The translations under genes and the position numbers were made by a program. The notes under the pieces were generated by a model, which did not search any database, was not told the origin of the DNA, and saw only the letters and a program-made list of their open reading frames with translations. Of a stretch of 64,000 nt of DNA, positions 1 to 8,204 are shown in pieces. The DNA is taken from positions 868,001 to 932,000 of the forward strand of contig CAVRSD010000005.1 of assembly GCA_963723765.1 (NCBI GenBank). Direction: 5' to 3'. Position 1 is the first letter of the stretch, and the number at the start of each line of letters is the position of its first letter. This DNA comes from DATBAX01 sp963723765. GTDB lineage: Bacteria; Acidobacteriota; Terriglobia; Terriglobales; Acidobacteriaceae.

Positions 1-185
1 CCCAAAACCAGATCGATGTGCTTATTAACATAATGGGTCGATAGCTGGTCGATGAGAGCTGCCAAACCGCGCTTGTCCTTGAGAAGCGTGGTGATGTCGT
101 AAAACAGAATGTCTTTTTTGGGGAAGTCCGGGACTTCGCGAATCAGCCTTTTCAGTTGATCGCAATTCAATGCAGGCTGGGACAA
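1..185 (-). CDS. apt: Adenine phosphoribosyltransferase, 3' part cut by window edge
   Basis: Only the first 61 residues lie in the window. They match the start of bacterial Apt: a helix with LKRLIREVPDFPKKDILFYD followed by ITTLLKD, then a conserved L-G where the sequence stops. Apt makes AMP from adenine and PRPP in purine salvage. The PRPP-binding loop would lie beyond the edge. The start is a TTG at 183-185, directly after the acylphosphatase stop. It is supported by an AAGGAG ribosome site 8 bases upstream, inside the end of the acylphosphatase gene. The two genes share a reading frame and are separated by one TAA. A second TTG at 168-170 is a less likely start. Confidence 0.85.
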   Translation of the reverse strand, partial: MSQPALNCDQLKRLIREVPDFPKKDILFYDITTLLKDKRGLAALIDQLSTHYVNKHIDLVL

Positions 186-485
186 TTACCACGCTCCTTC
201 AATACGAAAAGTTTTCAGACCGCTGACCGGTTTGGCTTCGGATTCTTCCACCTGGTCCACGCGCGCTGCCCGTGGACCTTCTTGCAAGGCGTGCACGCAA
301 TCCATTGAGTTGATGCGAGTGCCCATGGCCAGCACTTCCACGCTGCTATCGGCGTTATTACGGACCCATCCAGCGATGCCAAGAGTGTGCGCCTCGCGTT
401 CCACAAACCAGCGGAAGCCGACACCCTGGACGCGTCCTCGGACCAGAAATCGGCGGGTCTCGATAGCTTTTTCAGTGGAAGTCAT
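186..485 (-). CDS. acyP: Acylphosphatase
   Basis: This 99-residue protein has the length and signature of acylphosphatase, which hydrolyses carboxyl-phosphate bonds such as acetyl phosphate or 1,3-bisphosphoglycerate in the cytosol. The phosphate loop GRVQGVGFR is at residues 17-25, with Arg25 the expected catalytic arginine. GWVRNN follows at 39-44, with Asn43 the expected catalytic asparagine. The stop TAA abuts the TTG start of apt downstream, so the two are almost certainly cotranscribed and translationally coupled. Upstream lies an inverted-repeat element rather than an obvious promoter. Function is secure at family level; the physiological substrate is unknown. Confidence 0.93.
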   Translation of the reverse strand: MTSTEKAIETRRFLVRGRVQGVGFRWFVEREAHTLGIAGWVRNNADSSVEVLAMGTRINSMDCVHALQEGPRAARVDQVEESEAKPVSGLKTFRIEGAW

Positions 486-496
486 TTTTCAGTACT

Positions 497-574
497 GTAG
501 AGACATGGCTTACCACGTCTTCCACGCCGCAAGCCGAAATGCTGCACGCAAGACGTAGCAAGCTACGTCTCTAC
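497..574. repeat. Inverted-repeat element, family 1, copy A
   Basis: A 78-base element begins GTAGAGACATGGCTTACCAC and ends with the near reverse complement, finishing CTACGTCTCTAC. Each arm is about 24 bases and is itself partly palindromic (GTAGC..GCTAC). A second copy lies at 5284-5360. It sits between acyP and efp. It contains no gene. Confidence 0.75.
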
Positions 575-584
575 GAAGGCACAA

Positions 585-1145
585 TTACGCTCGTGACAGA
601 TACGCACCGTCAGACGTGTCCACTTTGATGGTCTCGCCTTCGTTGATGAACGGCGGCACCTGCACCACCAACCCGGTTTCGGTCTTGGCCGCCTTGGTGA
701 CGCTGGAAGCGGTCGCGCTCCGGATCCCCGGCTCGGTCTCAATCACCTTCAACAAGACGGTCTGTGGCAACTCGATTCCGACGGCTTTTCCGTCAAAGAA
801 TTCCACTTTAATCTGTAGGTTTGAAGTCAGATATTCCACGGCATCGCCCAGGATTTCCCGCGTCAGGTGAGTCTGCTCGTAGTTCGAAGTATCCATGAAG
901 TAGTAATTGTCGCCATCGACATATAAAAACTCCATGTCGACTTCATCCACAACCACCTTCTCAATGGGATCAGGGGAACGGAAGCGGTGCTCAAACATGG
1001 CGCCAGTTCGCAGATTGCGCAGTTTGGCCTGGATAAAAGCGCGCAGGTTGCCGGGAGTACGGTGCTCCACGGCAAAAACAGAGTGCAGATCATTGTTGTG
1101 CTTGATGATCATGCCAGGGCGAAGCTGGGTGGCAGGAATAGACAT
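585..1145 (-). CDS. efp: Elongation factor P with Asn at the loop tip
   Basis: This 186-residue protein is full-length EF-P, which relieves ribosome stalling at polyproline stretches. It has the N-terminal KOW-like domain (about 1-63), the middle OB domain (about 66-127) and the C-terminal OB domain ending GAYLSRA. The domain I loop reads TPGNLRAF. The tip position that carries modified Lys (E. coli K34, Bacillus K32) or rhamnosylated Arg (Pseudomonas R32) in other EF-Ps is Asn33 here. No EpmA/EpmB, EarP or other known modification gene is nearby. It is transcribed alone, with the YtxH gene diverging from it. The identity is certain; whether the tip is modified is unknown. Confidence 0.97.
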   Translation of the reverse strand: MSIPATQLRPGMIIKHNNDLHSVFAVEHRTPGNLRAFIQAKLRNLRTGAMFEHRFRSPDPIEKVVVDEVDMEFLYVDGDNYYFMDTSNYEQTHLTREILGDAVEYLTSNLQIKVEFFDGKAVGIELPQTVLLKVIETEPGIRSATASSVTKAAKTETGLVVQVPPFINEGETIKVDTSDGAYLSRA

Positions 1146-1385
1146 GAATGAAGAAATCTCCTTGAGAATTGCAGCGGACCAGCGGAAGACACACGACGAT
1201 CATTCCCACCAGGCACTGACCAACTCCTTATTTTATACGGGCTTGGACAGATTTGGGAAATGCGCAAAATTAGAGACATGAAATCTGCGGCAATTGCACA
1301 ATACTCCGCAGCTCTCAGGCAGCTAGAATGGTTCCTGGGGAATCCAAGCTGCGGAATTGAAATCCTAGGTCAATGAGGTGCATTT

Positions 1386-1766
1386 ATGAGTGAAGGAAAA
1401 TATAAGGCTTCAGAGCAAGGTAGTACGGCGGGAACAGCGGTTACCTTTCTCTTAATCGGACTCGGCGCTGGCGCCCTGGTGGGTCTGCTGCTTGCTCCTA
1501 AGACCGGCAAGCAGATGCGAAAAGACCTGCGCCGGAAATACGAAGGCGCGAAGGATACGTTCGAAGACTGGCGCGACGACGCAAAGGAATTCGCCGAGAA
1601 CGCGAAAGAGTTTGCTGAAGACGCCATCGAACGCGGCGAGCGAAATTGCGGACGAAGTCCGCGAGCGTGGTGGCAAGATTGCCGAGGAAGTTCGCGACCG
1701 CGTGACCCCGCTGGCCAAAAGCTTGCGGCGGCGGTAGCACCAGGTTTGGCTGAGAGCCGAGGCTAA
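1386..1766 (+). CDS. YtxH-domain membrane protein, frameshifted near the 3' end
   Basis: Residues 17-42 form the YtxH signature: a glycine-rich membrane segment, GLGAGALVGLLLAPKTG, followed by a basic and amphipathic helix. YtxH proteins are small stress-associated membrane proteins of unclear function. The reading frame continues to 1766, but the last part (from about 1630, starting RNCGRSPRAWW) is not YtxH-like. The next frame encodes SEIADEVRERGGKIAEEVRD and stops at 1737, which continues the amphipathic helix perfectly. A one-base insertion or two-base deletion near 1625-1640 is therefore inferred. The intended gene is probably 1386-1737. The ATG start is the only one near the signature. 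Confidence 0.75.
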   Translation: MSEGKYKASEQGSTAGTAVTFLLIGLGAGALVGLLLAPKTGKQMRKDLRRKYEGAKDTFEDWRDDAKEFAENAKEFAEDAIERGERNCGRSPRAWWQDCRGSSRPRDPAGQKLAAAVAPGLAESRG

Positions 1767-1779
1767 AGCTGAAAGCCAA

Positions 1780-2592
1780 TCAGTACAATCGAAAAGTCAC
1801 TTCCACATTTATCTGGACAGCGACCGGCTGGCCGTTGAGCGTGGCGGGTTGGAACCGCCATTTGCCGACGGCCGCCATCGCCCTTTCGTCCAGGCCCATT
1901 CCCAGCGAACGCTGCAAGCGAAGGTTGCGCGGATGACCCGCCGCATCCACCACCAGCCACAGAATTACGGAACCCTGATACTTGGCCCGGCGGGCCTCGT
2001 CGGAGTATTCGGGATCGGGATCGTAAATCGCCCGCGGCAAGGTTACGCCCGCCACTCCTGGCCGAAAGATATTCCCGATGTCGCCAAATCCGGGACCGGT
2101 TCCCGGCCCGACCCCACGACAACATCCATTTCCGATGCCACCATCTTTTCCAGTGCCGTTCGAAGGCGGAGCCTGCACATCGGCCAGCGGATTACCCAAC
2201 TGCTGAAGCTGCGGTAGCTTTAGATCGGTCAATGCCATGATGCTGGGAGGTTCAGGCAATTTCGGATCGGGATTGATCGGCACGGCCTCGGGCGGCGTGA
2301 GTTGCTCTCTCATAGTCGCAAGAGGCAAAGCACCTCGTGACGCCTGCAGTTTGCTGTGATCGCCACCACCACCGGCAAACGAAATCGGAGCGATGTCGCG
2401 GACAACTTTGTCGAGCTCTCGTACCACACCGTTGTGGCTTAAGTAGTTAGCCAGCGTAATAAGCAGTACCAGCCCAGCCAGTTGTGCCAGAAACGCGAAC
2501 ACAAAGTTAGACGGCCGCGTGCGGTACACACCTGAGTTGTCTCCCAGGAGGGTTTGCAGCATCGGCGCGGGGGAAGTTGTTGAGTTGGCCAT
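1780..2592 (-). CDS. TonB-like energy transducer protein
   Basis: This 270-residue protein has a membrane segment near residues 30-50 (FVFAFLAQLAGLVLLITLAN), a Pro/Gly-rich periplasmic linker, and a C-terminal TonB domain. That domain has YSDEARRAKYQGSVILWLVV, the family's typical start, followed by GLDERAMAAVGKWRFQPA. It would couple inner-membrane energy to outer-membrane transporters, though no ExbB/ExbD genes are adjacent. A longer frame reaches 2691. The ATG at 2592 is preferred because an AAGGAG site lies 5 bases upstream and the extra residues look unstructured. A CC pair in the glycine-rich linker is unusual. The large TonB receptor at 40.5 kb is a possible, unproven partner. Confidence 0.85.
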   Translation of the reverse strand: MANSTTSPAPMLQTLLGDNSGVYRTRPSNFVFAFLAQLAGLVLLITLANYLSHNGVVRELDKVVRDIAPISFAGGGGDHSKLQASRGALPLATMREQLTPPEAVPINPDPKLPEPPSIMALTDLKLPQLQQLGNPLADVQAPPSNGTGKDGGIGNGCCRGVGPGTGPGFGDIGNIFRPGVAGVTLPRAIYDPDPEYSDEARRAKYQGSVILWLVVDAAGHPRNLRLQRSLGMGLDERAMAAVGKWRFQPATLNGQPVAVQINVEVTFRLY

Positions 2593-2703
2593 GCGCTCTC
2601 CTTCGGAAAAATCAGAGGGCTGATTTTCATTAAGAAGCCAGCAACCGGCAAAAGGATATCCGGTATTTTTGAGGGGCACCAAGGCGCCCAATATGTGGAT
2701 TTT

Positions 2704-4107
2704 CTAATGAAAGATGGCCGCGAAAAACCCCTTTACCTTCCCGAAGAATCCGCGGTGTGATTTGTCGGATGGAGCCTGGGGAGACGGTGCCGGGAGCCCT
2801 GTGGCGGGAAGCAAAGTAGAAACCGTTGAAGCGCTCCCCGGCAAACCGTGCACTTGTGGCTTGGCTGCGGGCTCCGACGCAGGGAGATCGCTGGCACGGA
2901 ATACCAAAGGCGCTTCGATTCGTATGTGAGAGTCCTGCGACTGGGAAGACGGCAAAGGCGCGGTCTCAGAACCCGCCTCAGCCATGCTCACCGGCGCCGG
3001 CGTCACACCGGACTCCGCCAGATGCACCGGATCGGACGAGTCATTATCGGGTACGGCCTCTGACGACGCGCGCATCACTGGAAGGGACGGCGCCGGGCAG
3101 CCGCAATCTGAAGAGTCTGTCGTATCCATGGAGGCCAGCCGTCCAGAACGAAAGACCACTTGCTCTCCCGGTTTCACTTCGTATTTATCGTCTCCGATCA
3201 ATTCCGAAACCATGGCCGACGCCGAATTCCCCGATAATGCGTGCATGCAAGTATTGCCGCGTGAGTCCGCGCTGATGGCGTAATGGAATTCGCCCGGGCC
3301 CTCCAACAGAATGCGGAAGTCCGGAGTGAGAATGGCATCCGCCGAACTTTGCAGAACGTAATGCGCCTCGAATGCTCCTGTACTTATGCCGAACAGGAGG
3401 TCTTGTCCATTGCTGGAGGTGGTTACAGACAGTACTGTTCCCGGACAGACGCGAACTTCGCCACCGCGTCCCAGGCTCAGAATCTGGGGCTCGGCACCGG
3501 CAGTGATCGTCGAACCGCCTGCAAAGCGGTTTAACGACACCGCCACTCCGGAACCTCCAGAACTTACCGGAACCACCACCGGCTGAGCTTCCGTCGTAAG
3601 AGAAGCCACCGACGCAGGCTTTGCTGCGATTTCTTCCGCCGAGTGCAATCGTACAGTCAATAAATTTCCGGCTAAGTCCCAGGTGTATTCGCTGTTCTTA
3701 AGCAGATCAATCACGACCCGCGTCACCGGCGGGCGATTCTGATACTGGTCGATGCGAACCCCGCGCAACGGATCGCTGCGAAAAGCACCCAGCTGAAAAT
3801 TCACCTGTTTTTGTTGCAGAGAGTTGTTGGTGTTTGGGAGATCAATGACTAATCGCGGAGGGCTGTCCAGCTTTTGTACTTGGGGGACCAGAGGGCGGGT
3901 GGAAATAATCTCCACCGCGGGGCCGTTCTTATCAGGCACGACGCGAACCACCAGGACCATTGCAGCAGGAGTTTGATCTTTGGACCTCAACTTTGAGACG
4001 GAAGGAGCAGGCTGCGGATTCAACTGTCCCGTAACCGTCGCGGAAACGAGAACTGCCACCACGAGGGCGAAGGCAAAATCAGGATTAATGCGAAAAAAGA
4101 ACTTCAT
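2704..4107 (-). CDS. AMIN-domain secreted protein
   Basis: A signal peptide at residues 1-27 (MKFFFRINPDFAFALVVAVL) precedes an AMIN-like domain at about 50-160, with PPRLVIDLPNT and RVVIDLLKNSEYTW. AMIN domains occur in PilQ secretins and AmiC amidases and target proteins to the periplasm or peptidoglycan. The remaining 300 residues are low-complexity Ser/Pro/Ala sequence with no recognised enzyme domain, and include a FecR-like stretch around EVRVCPGTVLSV and a tail of lysines. The ATG at 4107 is chosen over 4149 because it starts directly at the signal peptide. The gene lies 111 bases from the TonB-like gene on the same strand, so they may be cotranscribed. Confidence 0.75.
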   Translation of the reverse strand: MKFFFRINPDFAFALVVAVLVSATVTGQLNPQPAPSVSKLRSKDQTPAAMVLVVRVVPDKNGPAVEIISTRPLVPQVQKLDSPPRLVIDLPNTNNSLQQKQVNFQLGAFRSDPLRGVRIDQYQNRPPVTRVVIDLLKNSEYTWDLAGNLLTVRLHSAEEIAAKPASVASLTTEAQPVVVPVSSGGSGVAVSLNRFAGGSTITAGAEPQILSLGRGGEVRVCPGTVLSVTTSSNGQDLLFGISTGAFEAHYVLQSSADAILTPDFRILLEGPGEFHYAISADSRGNTCMHALSGNSASAMVSELIGDDKYEVKPGEQVVFRSGRLASMDTTDSSDCGCPAPSLPVMRASSEAVPDNDSSDPVHLAESGVTPAPVSMAEAGSETAPLPSSQSQDSHIRIEAPLVFRASDLPASEPAAKPQVHGLPGSASTVSTLLPATGLPAPSPQAPSDKSHRGFFGKVKGFFAAIFH

Positions 4108-4245
4108 CCCGGAAAGATCCCTGCTTAACTCCAACCATAACACTGGCATGGAACGGGAAGAAGTGACAGAAAAAGCACGAAAGTCCTATGCTTCGGCGGA
4201 AGACGGGCTTGGCCGGTTTTTGATCTGGACCGCTGTTTGATTGGA

Positions 4246-4575
4246 CTAGGGTTCGGCGAGAAATTCGTATTCGTCGATGACCGCAGCCACCGCCATTTTG
4301 CCATCCGTTACCGCGTCATCCACGCGCACGATTTTGCCTTTGCACTGTACGCGGATACTTTCGGTCAAAGTGATCTCCGGCGGCAGGGTAAGAGTGAATT
4401 CAATGGCCGATCCGGCAGCAACCGCCGAATCCAGATAGAAACAGATCCCTCGGGCACTGACGTCCCGGGTTTGGGCGATCTTCCCTTGTGTCCCCTCTTC
4501 GCTGCTGGTTACCGAAACCGGCAGCCGTAGCGCAAAGCGGCGGGTGGCGCGCTTATCTTGTTGGGCCTCGGCCAT
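4246..4575 (-). CDS. PilZ-domain protein
   Basis: This 109-residue protein is a single PilZ domain, the family that binds cyclic di-GMP. The N-terminal RRFALRLPV supplies the basic motif and DVSARGICFYLD the D-x-S-x-x-G motif about 30 residues later, so both ligand-binding motifs appear intact. It is likely a stand-alone c-di-GMP receptor or an adaptor for type IV pilus or exopolysaccharide control. The ATG at 4575 has a GGAGG site 5 bases upstream and is preferred to the upstream frame start at 4626. No diguanylate cyclase is in the window. Confidence 0.85.
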   Translation of the reverse strand: MAEAQQDKRATRRFALRLPVSVTSSEEGTQGKIAQTRDVSARGICFYLDSAVAAGSAIEFTLTLPPEITLTESIRVQCKGKIVRVDDAVTDGKMAVAAVIDEYEFLAEP

Positions 4576-4687
4576 AGGTCCTCCATAAAGCTTTGTAAGC
4601 ATGGCGGTTTGCGGGCATGGTGTCAAGGCTGGACTTTATGCAGACTTTGCGGTGGATGGTTTTGACGGTAAGCTGTAGATAGACAGT

Positions 4688-5263
4688 ATGATTTTTGTCC
4701 TCGACAACTACGATTCGTTTACCTACAACCTGGTGCAATATCTGGGTGAGTTGGGGGCCGAAGTAGTGGTCCGCCGCAACGATCAGGTTACGGTCAATGA
4801 AGTGGGAGATATGCGGCCAGAACGCATTGTAGTTTCGCCAGGTCCCTGCACACCGCAAGACGCGGGAATCAGCATTCAACTCATTCGCCACTTTGCCGGC
4901 AAAGTCCCGGTGTTGGGAGTTTGCCTGGGACATCAAGCCATTGGCGCTGCCTTCGGCGGTAAAATCGTGCGCGCCGCTCACCTGATGCACGGGAAAACCA
5001 GCCAGGTCCAGCATGACAACCGGACAATTTTTCAGGGGCTTCCGTTTCCCATCACCGCGACCCGCTACCACTCATTAATCGTCGAAGAAAAAGACCTTCC
5101 TGCCGATCTGGAAGTCAGCGCCTGGACCACCGAGAAAGACGGTTCGCGCACCATCATGGGTTTGCGCCACAAACGCTTTTTTGTCGAAGGCGTCCAGTTT
5201 CATCCCGAAAGCGTGCTGACTGCTGAAGGCAAGAAATTAGTCTCCAATTTTCTGTCGATCTAG
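4688..5263 (+). CDS. trpG: Anthranilate/aminodeoxychorismate synthase glutamine amidotransferase
   Basis: This 191-residue class I glutamine amidotransferase opens with MIFVLDNYDSFTYNLVQYLG, the TrpG/PabA start. The nucleophile elbow GVCLGHQ gives Cys79, and QFHPES gives His172 and Glu174, completing the triad. It supplies ammonia to anthranilate synthase (tryptophan) and probably to aminodeoxychorismate synthase (folate). trpE lies 1.25 kb away but in the opposite orientation with another gene between, so this is not the usual trpEG operon. Amphibolic use in both pathways is common in such bacteria and is an inference here. Confidence 0.93.
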   Translation: MIFVLDNYDSFTYNLVQYLGELGAEVVVRRNDQVTVNEVGDMRPERIVVSPGPCTPQDAGISIQLIRHFAGKVPVLGVCLGHQAIGAAFGGKIVRAAHLMHGKTSQVQHDNRTIFQGLPFPITATRYHSLIVEEKDLPADLEVSAWTTEKDGSRTIMGLRHKRFFVEGVQFHPESVLTAEGKKLVSNFLSI

Positions 5264-5283
5264 ATTCGACAAAGACATGACCC

Positions 5284-5360
5284 GTAGAGACGCAGCTTGC
5301 TACGTCTCCCACCACGAACTCGGCAAAGCTGAAGCAAGACGCAGCAAGGTACGTCTCTAC
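5284..5360. repeat. Inverted-repeat element, family 1, copy B
   Basis: This 77-base element opens GTAGAGACGCAGCTTGCTAC and closes with the near reverse complement GGTACGTCTCTAC. It matches the copy at 497-574 in length and arms, while its centre differs. It sits just after trpG and could form a long stem in RNA. Confidence 0.75.
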
Positions 5361-5421
5361 AGAAAATTCGGGCTCTTTCAAGAATCTCCTCGTGCTAATC
5401 TTCCAGTCGCCAGGAGCTCCC

Positions 5422-6507
5422 ATGTCATCTCGAGTCGTGAAACTCATTCTCTTATCTTATCTATTCACGACGACTGCAGCCATCGCGCAGGACTCTTCAC
5501 TGAGCTCCGCCCAAATCAGCGGCGTCGAAAAAACTGTCAACGCATTCATGGCTCAGCAAAACGCGCCCAGCGTCTCGGTGGCGATCGTAAAAGGCGGAAA
5601 GCTGGCATGGACGGGCGCTTACGGCTTTTCCGATCTTGAGAATTCCGTCCCAGCCAAGCCTTCGACCGTGTATCGTCTGGCTTCCATTTCCAAACCGATC
5701 ACGGCGACGGCGGTGATGCAACTGGTAGAAGCCGGCAAACTCGATCTCGATGCGCCCATTCAAAAATACTGCCCGGCTTATCCCGAAAAACAGTGGCCCA
5801 TTACCGCGCGGGAATTGCTCGGACATCTCGCCGGAGTGCGGCACTACAAACAACCCGATGAATGGAGGAGCACGCAGCATTATGACTCAGTTACTCAGTC
5901 GCTCGATTTCTTCAAAGCCGACCCGCTCGACTTTGAGCCAGGAACGAAATATCAGTATTCGACTTTCGGATTCTCCATTCTTGGATGTGCGGTCGAGGGC
6001 GCCTCAGGCATGAAGTTCATGGATTATTTGCAGGAAAAAGTTTTTCGTCCTGCTGGAATGGAGCGCATCCAGGTCGACGACACCTTCGCAATCATCTCCG
6101 ACCGCGCTCACGGCTATCGCAAAACCGAAAAAGGAGATGTGGTCAACACCTGGCTCGCGGACACCAGCAACAAAATCCCCGGTGGCGGCATGATCTCGAC
6201 CGCAACTGATCTTGCCAATTTTGCCATCGCGACTATGCACGCAACATTGTTGTCGCAGACTACTCTAGAAAAGATGTGGACTTCGCAGACGACCGGCGAC
6301 GGCAAGAAAACCGGCTCTGGACTCGACTGGGGCTTGGGAGAAATCAAAGGTCACAAAGAGGTTTCACACAGCGGCGCGCAGCCCGGAACCAGCACGGATT
6401 TGATCATGCTCCCGGAATTAAATGTCGCTGTCGTGGTCATGATGAATATGGATGGGCTTCCAGCGAGCCAACTGGCGGAAACGATTCTGCAAGGCATTGC
6501 GCCTTAG
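5422..6507 (+). CDS. Secreted beta-lactamase-family serine hydrolase
   Basis: A signal peptide at 1-23 ends at AIAQ. The rest is a class C beta-lactamase/penicillin-binding fold of the esterase or D-peptidase type. SISK at 88-91 is the S-x-x-K nucleophile motif. YST in KYQYSTFGFSIL takes the place of Y-x-N, and HSGAQPG supplies the third motif. Family members hydrolyse D-peptides, esters or beta-lactams, and the substrate cannot be read from the sequence. The ATG at 5422 follows an AGGAG site 5 bases upstream and begins a clean signal peptide; an upstream frame start at 5392 is unlikely. It sits between trpG and trpE with no evident functional link. Confidence 0.88.
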   Translation: MSSRVVKLILLSYLFTTTAAIAQDSSLSSAQISGVEKTVNAFMAQQNAPSVSVAIVKGGKLAWTGAYGFSDLENSVPAKPSTVYRLASISKPITATAVMQLVEAGKLDLDAPIQKYCPAYPEKQWPITARELLGHLAGVRHYKQPDEWRSTQHYDSVTQSLDFFKADPLDFEPGTKYQYSTFGFSILGCAVEGASGMKFMDYLQEKVFRPAGMERIQVDDTFAIISDRAHGYRKTEKGDVVNTWLADTSNKIPGGGMISTATDLANFAIATMHATLLSQTTLEKMWTSQTTGDGKKTGSGLDWGLGEIKGHKEVSHSGAQPGTSTDLIMLPELNVAVVVMMNMDGLPASQLAETILQGIAP

Positions 6508-6516
6508 TAAGCGGGC

Positions 6517-7998
6517 CTAGTGAGACCCTCTCGCGGCGTCCACCGCACGTAGCACAGCTTTAGCTTTATTCAGACATTCTTCGAATTCGCTGGCGGGATC
6601 GGAATCCGCCACAATGCCCGCTCCTGCCTGTAGATAAGCCTTCTTGCCTTTCATCAGCATGGTGCGAATGGCGATGCAGGAATCGAGATTGCCCGCAAAA
6701 TCCGCATACAGCACGGATCCCCCGTAAATTCCGCGCCGCGTCGGTTCCAGTTCTTCGATGATCTGCATGGCACGAACTTTTGGCGCGCCACTCAAAGTGC
6801 CCGCCGGGAAGCAAGCGGCAAACGCGTCGAGAGCGTCTAAATCGCCTCGCAGCTTACCTTCGAGCGCCGAAACCAGATGCATGACGTGCGAGTACCGCTC
6901 CACGTACATCAGGTCTTTTACTTTTACTGAACCGTATTCGCTCACACGCCCCAGATCGTTCCGTCCGAGGTCAACCAGCATCACATGTTCGGCGCGCTCT
7001 TTTTCGTCGTGCAGCATTTTCTGTTCGAGAGCCACGTCTTCGGCTTCATCGCGGCCTCGCGGATGGGTTCCTGCTATGGGCCGGTACTCCAGCTTTTTCC
7101 CGGTAACCCGCACCAACATTTCCGGAGATGATCCCAACACATGGGTGTCTCCCATGCGTAGAAAATACAAGTAAGGCGACGGGTTTACGGTCCGCAGTGC
7201 GCGGTAGATATCGAAGGGCGCTACCTCGGGAGTGAAGTCGAGACGCTGCGAAAGCACCACTTGAAAAATGTCTCCGGCCGCGATGTACTCCTTGGCGCGT
7301 TCCACCATTTGTAGAAAACGCGGCCGGCTGGTTCCGGCGTTTACTTTCAATTTGCCAGCCGGCGGTGGCGAAGCTTTTCGTAACTGCGCGGGACGCAGTC
7401 CGCTGGCCAATTTCTTTTCCAGCACAGCGATATCAGCAACTGCCCGGTCATAGGCCTTGCGCGGGCTCTCACGGGACACGTCCGCGTTGGCGATGATGTG
7501 GATCTGGTGCCGCAAGTGATCGAAAGCCAGCAGCCGATCAAAGAACATCAGCACGCAATCCGGCAGATCGAGATCATCCTTGGCATGCTCGCCGATGTTT
7601 TCCAGCTGGCGGACGCCGTCGTAAGCGAAATATCCCACGGCCCCCGCTGTGAACGGCGGCAATCCTGGAACATTCGCGGGACGATGCTGCCGCAGCAATT
7701 CTTTCGCAATTTGAATGACACTACCCTTGCGCTTCTCGCGGACTTTTCCCCGCTGCACCATGACTTCGTCACCGCGGGCCCGCAATTGCATGTACGGCCG
7801 GGCACCCAGAAATGTGTAGCGTCCAATCTGCTCGCCGCGTTCCACCGACTCCAGTAGAAATGCATCCGGCTCTTTGGCGGCTACGGCAAGAAAAGCAGAG
7901 ACCGGCGTAAGCAGATCGGCGGTCACCGACTTCACCACCGGCACCAGCGTGGCTTCACGAGCCAGGCGGGAGAATTCTTTGTAATCCGGGACAGGCAT
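6517..7998 (-). CDS. trpE: Anthranilate synthase component I
   Basis: This 493-residue protein is full-length TrpE, converting chorismate to anthranilate with ammonia from TrpG. The N-terminal region has LLESVERGEQIGRYTFLG, part of the tryptophan feedback site (the conserved L-L-E-S). The chorismate-binding C-terminal domain has SQRLDF, NPSPYLYFLR, PIAGTHPRG, DLGRNDLGRV and PAGTLSGAPK. PIAGT, rather than PIKGT, supports anthranilate synthase over aminodeoxychorismate synthase. The residue after PIAGT is His where many TrpEs have Arg. It is transcribed towards the serine hydrolase and trpG. No Trp-rich leader peptide or trp operator was recognised upstream. Confidence 0.95.
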   Translation of the reverse strand: MPVPDYKEFSRLAREATLVPVVKSVTADLLTPVSAFLAVAAKEPDAFLLESVERGEQIGRYTFLGARPYMQLRARGDEVMVQRGKVREKRKGSVIQIAKELLRQHRPANVPGLPPFTAGAVGYFAYDGVRQLENIGEHAKDDLDLPDCVLMFFDRLLAFDHLRHQIHIIANADVSRESPRKAYDRAVADIAVLEKKLASGLRPAQLRKASPPPAGKLKVNAGTSRPRFLQMVERAKEYIAAGDIFQVVLSQRLDFTPEVAPFDIYRALRTVNPSPYLYFLRMGDTHVLGSSPEMLVRVTGKKLEYRPIAGTHPRGRDEAEDVALEQKMLHDEKERAEHVMLVDLGRNDLGRVSEYGSVKVKDLMYVERYSHVMHLVSALEGKLRGDLDALDAFAACFPAGTLSGAPKVRAMQIIEELEPTRRGIYGGSVLYADFAGNLDSCIAIRTMLMKGKKAYLQAGAGIVADSDPASEFEECLNKAKAVLRAVDAARGSH

Positions 7999-8022
7999 GA
8001 GGTTGCCACATTATATGTGATT

Positions 8023-8106
8023 AGCCTCTGGGCTCCCGGCGTTAGGCACTACGCTTGCAGCGCCAGCTTGAAATCTAGTGCCCAGAGCCTAAAGCCCAGA
8101 GCCCCG
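8023..8106. repeat. Inverted-repeat element, family 2, copy A
   Basis: Two facing arms, CTCTGGGCTCCCGGCGTTAG and CCCAGAGCCTAAAGCCCAGA, flank a short centre. Related elements with GGCTTTAGGCGCTAGG-type arms occur at about 27847, 44259 and 63760. It lies between trpE and the MBL hydrolase gene. Confidence 0.65.
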
Positions 8107-8204
8107 GTTTCGAGAGCCTATTCTGCGAACCAGCGAATGAATTGACGGATTCCCCGATGCGATAGAAGATGACTGATCGTCCCACCGTTCGCTCGGGGAG
8201 CCCT

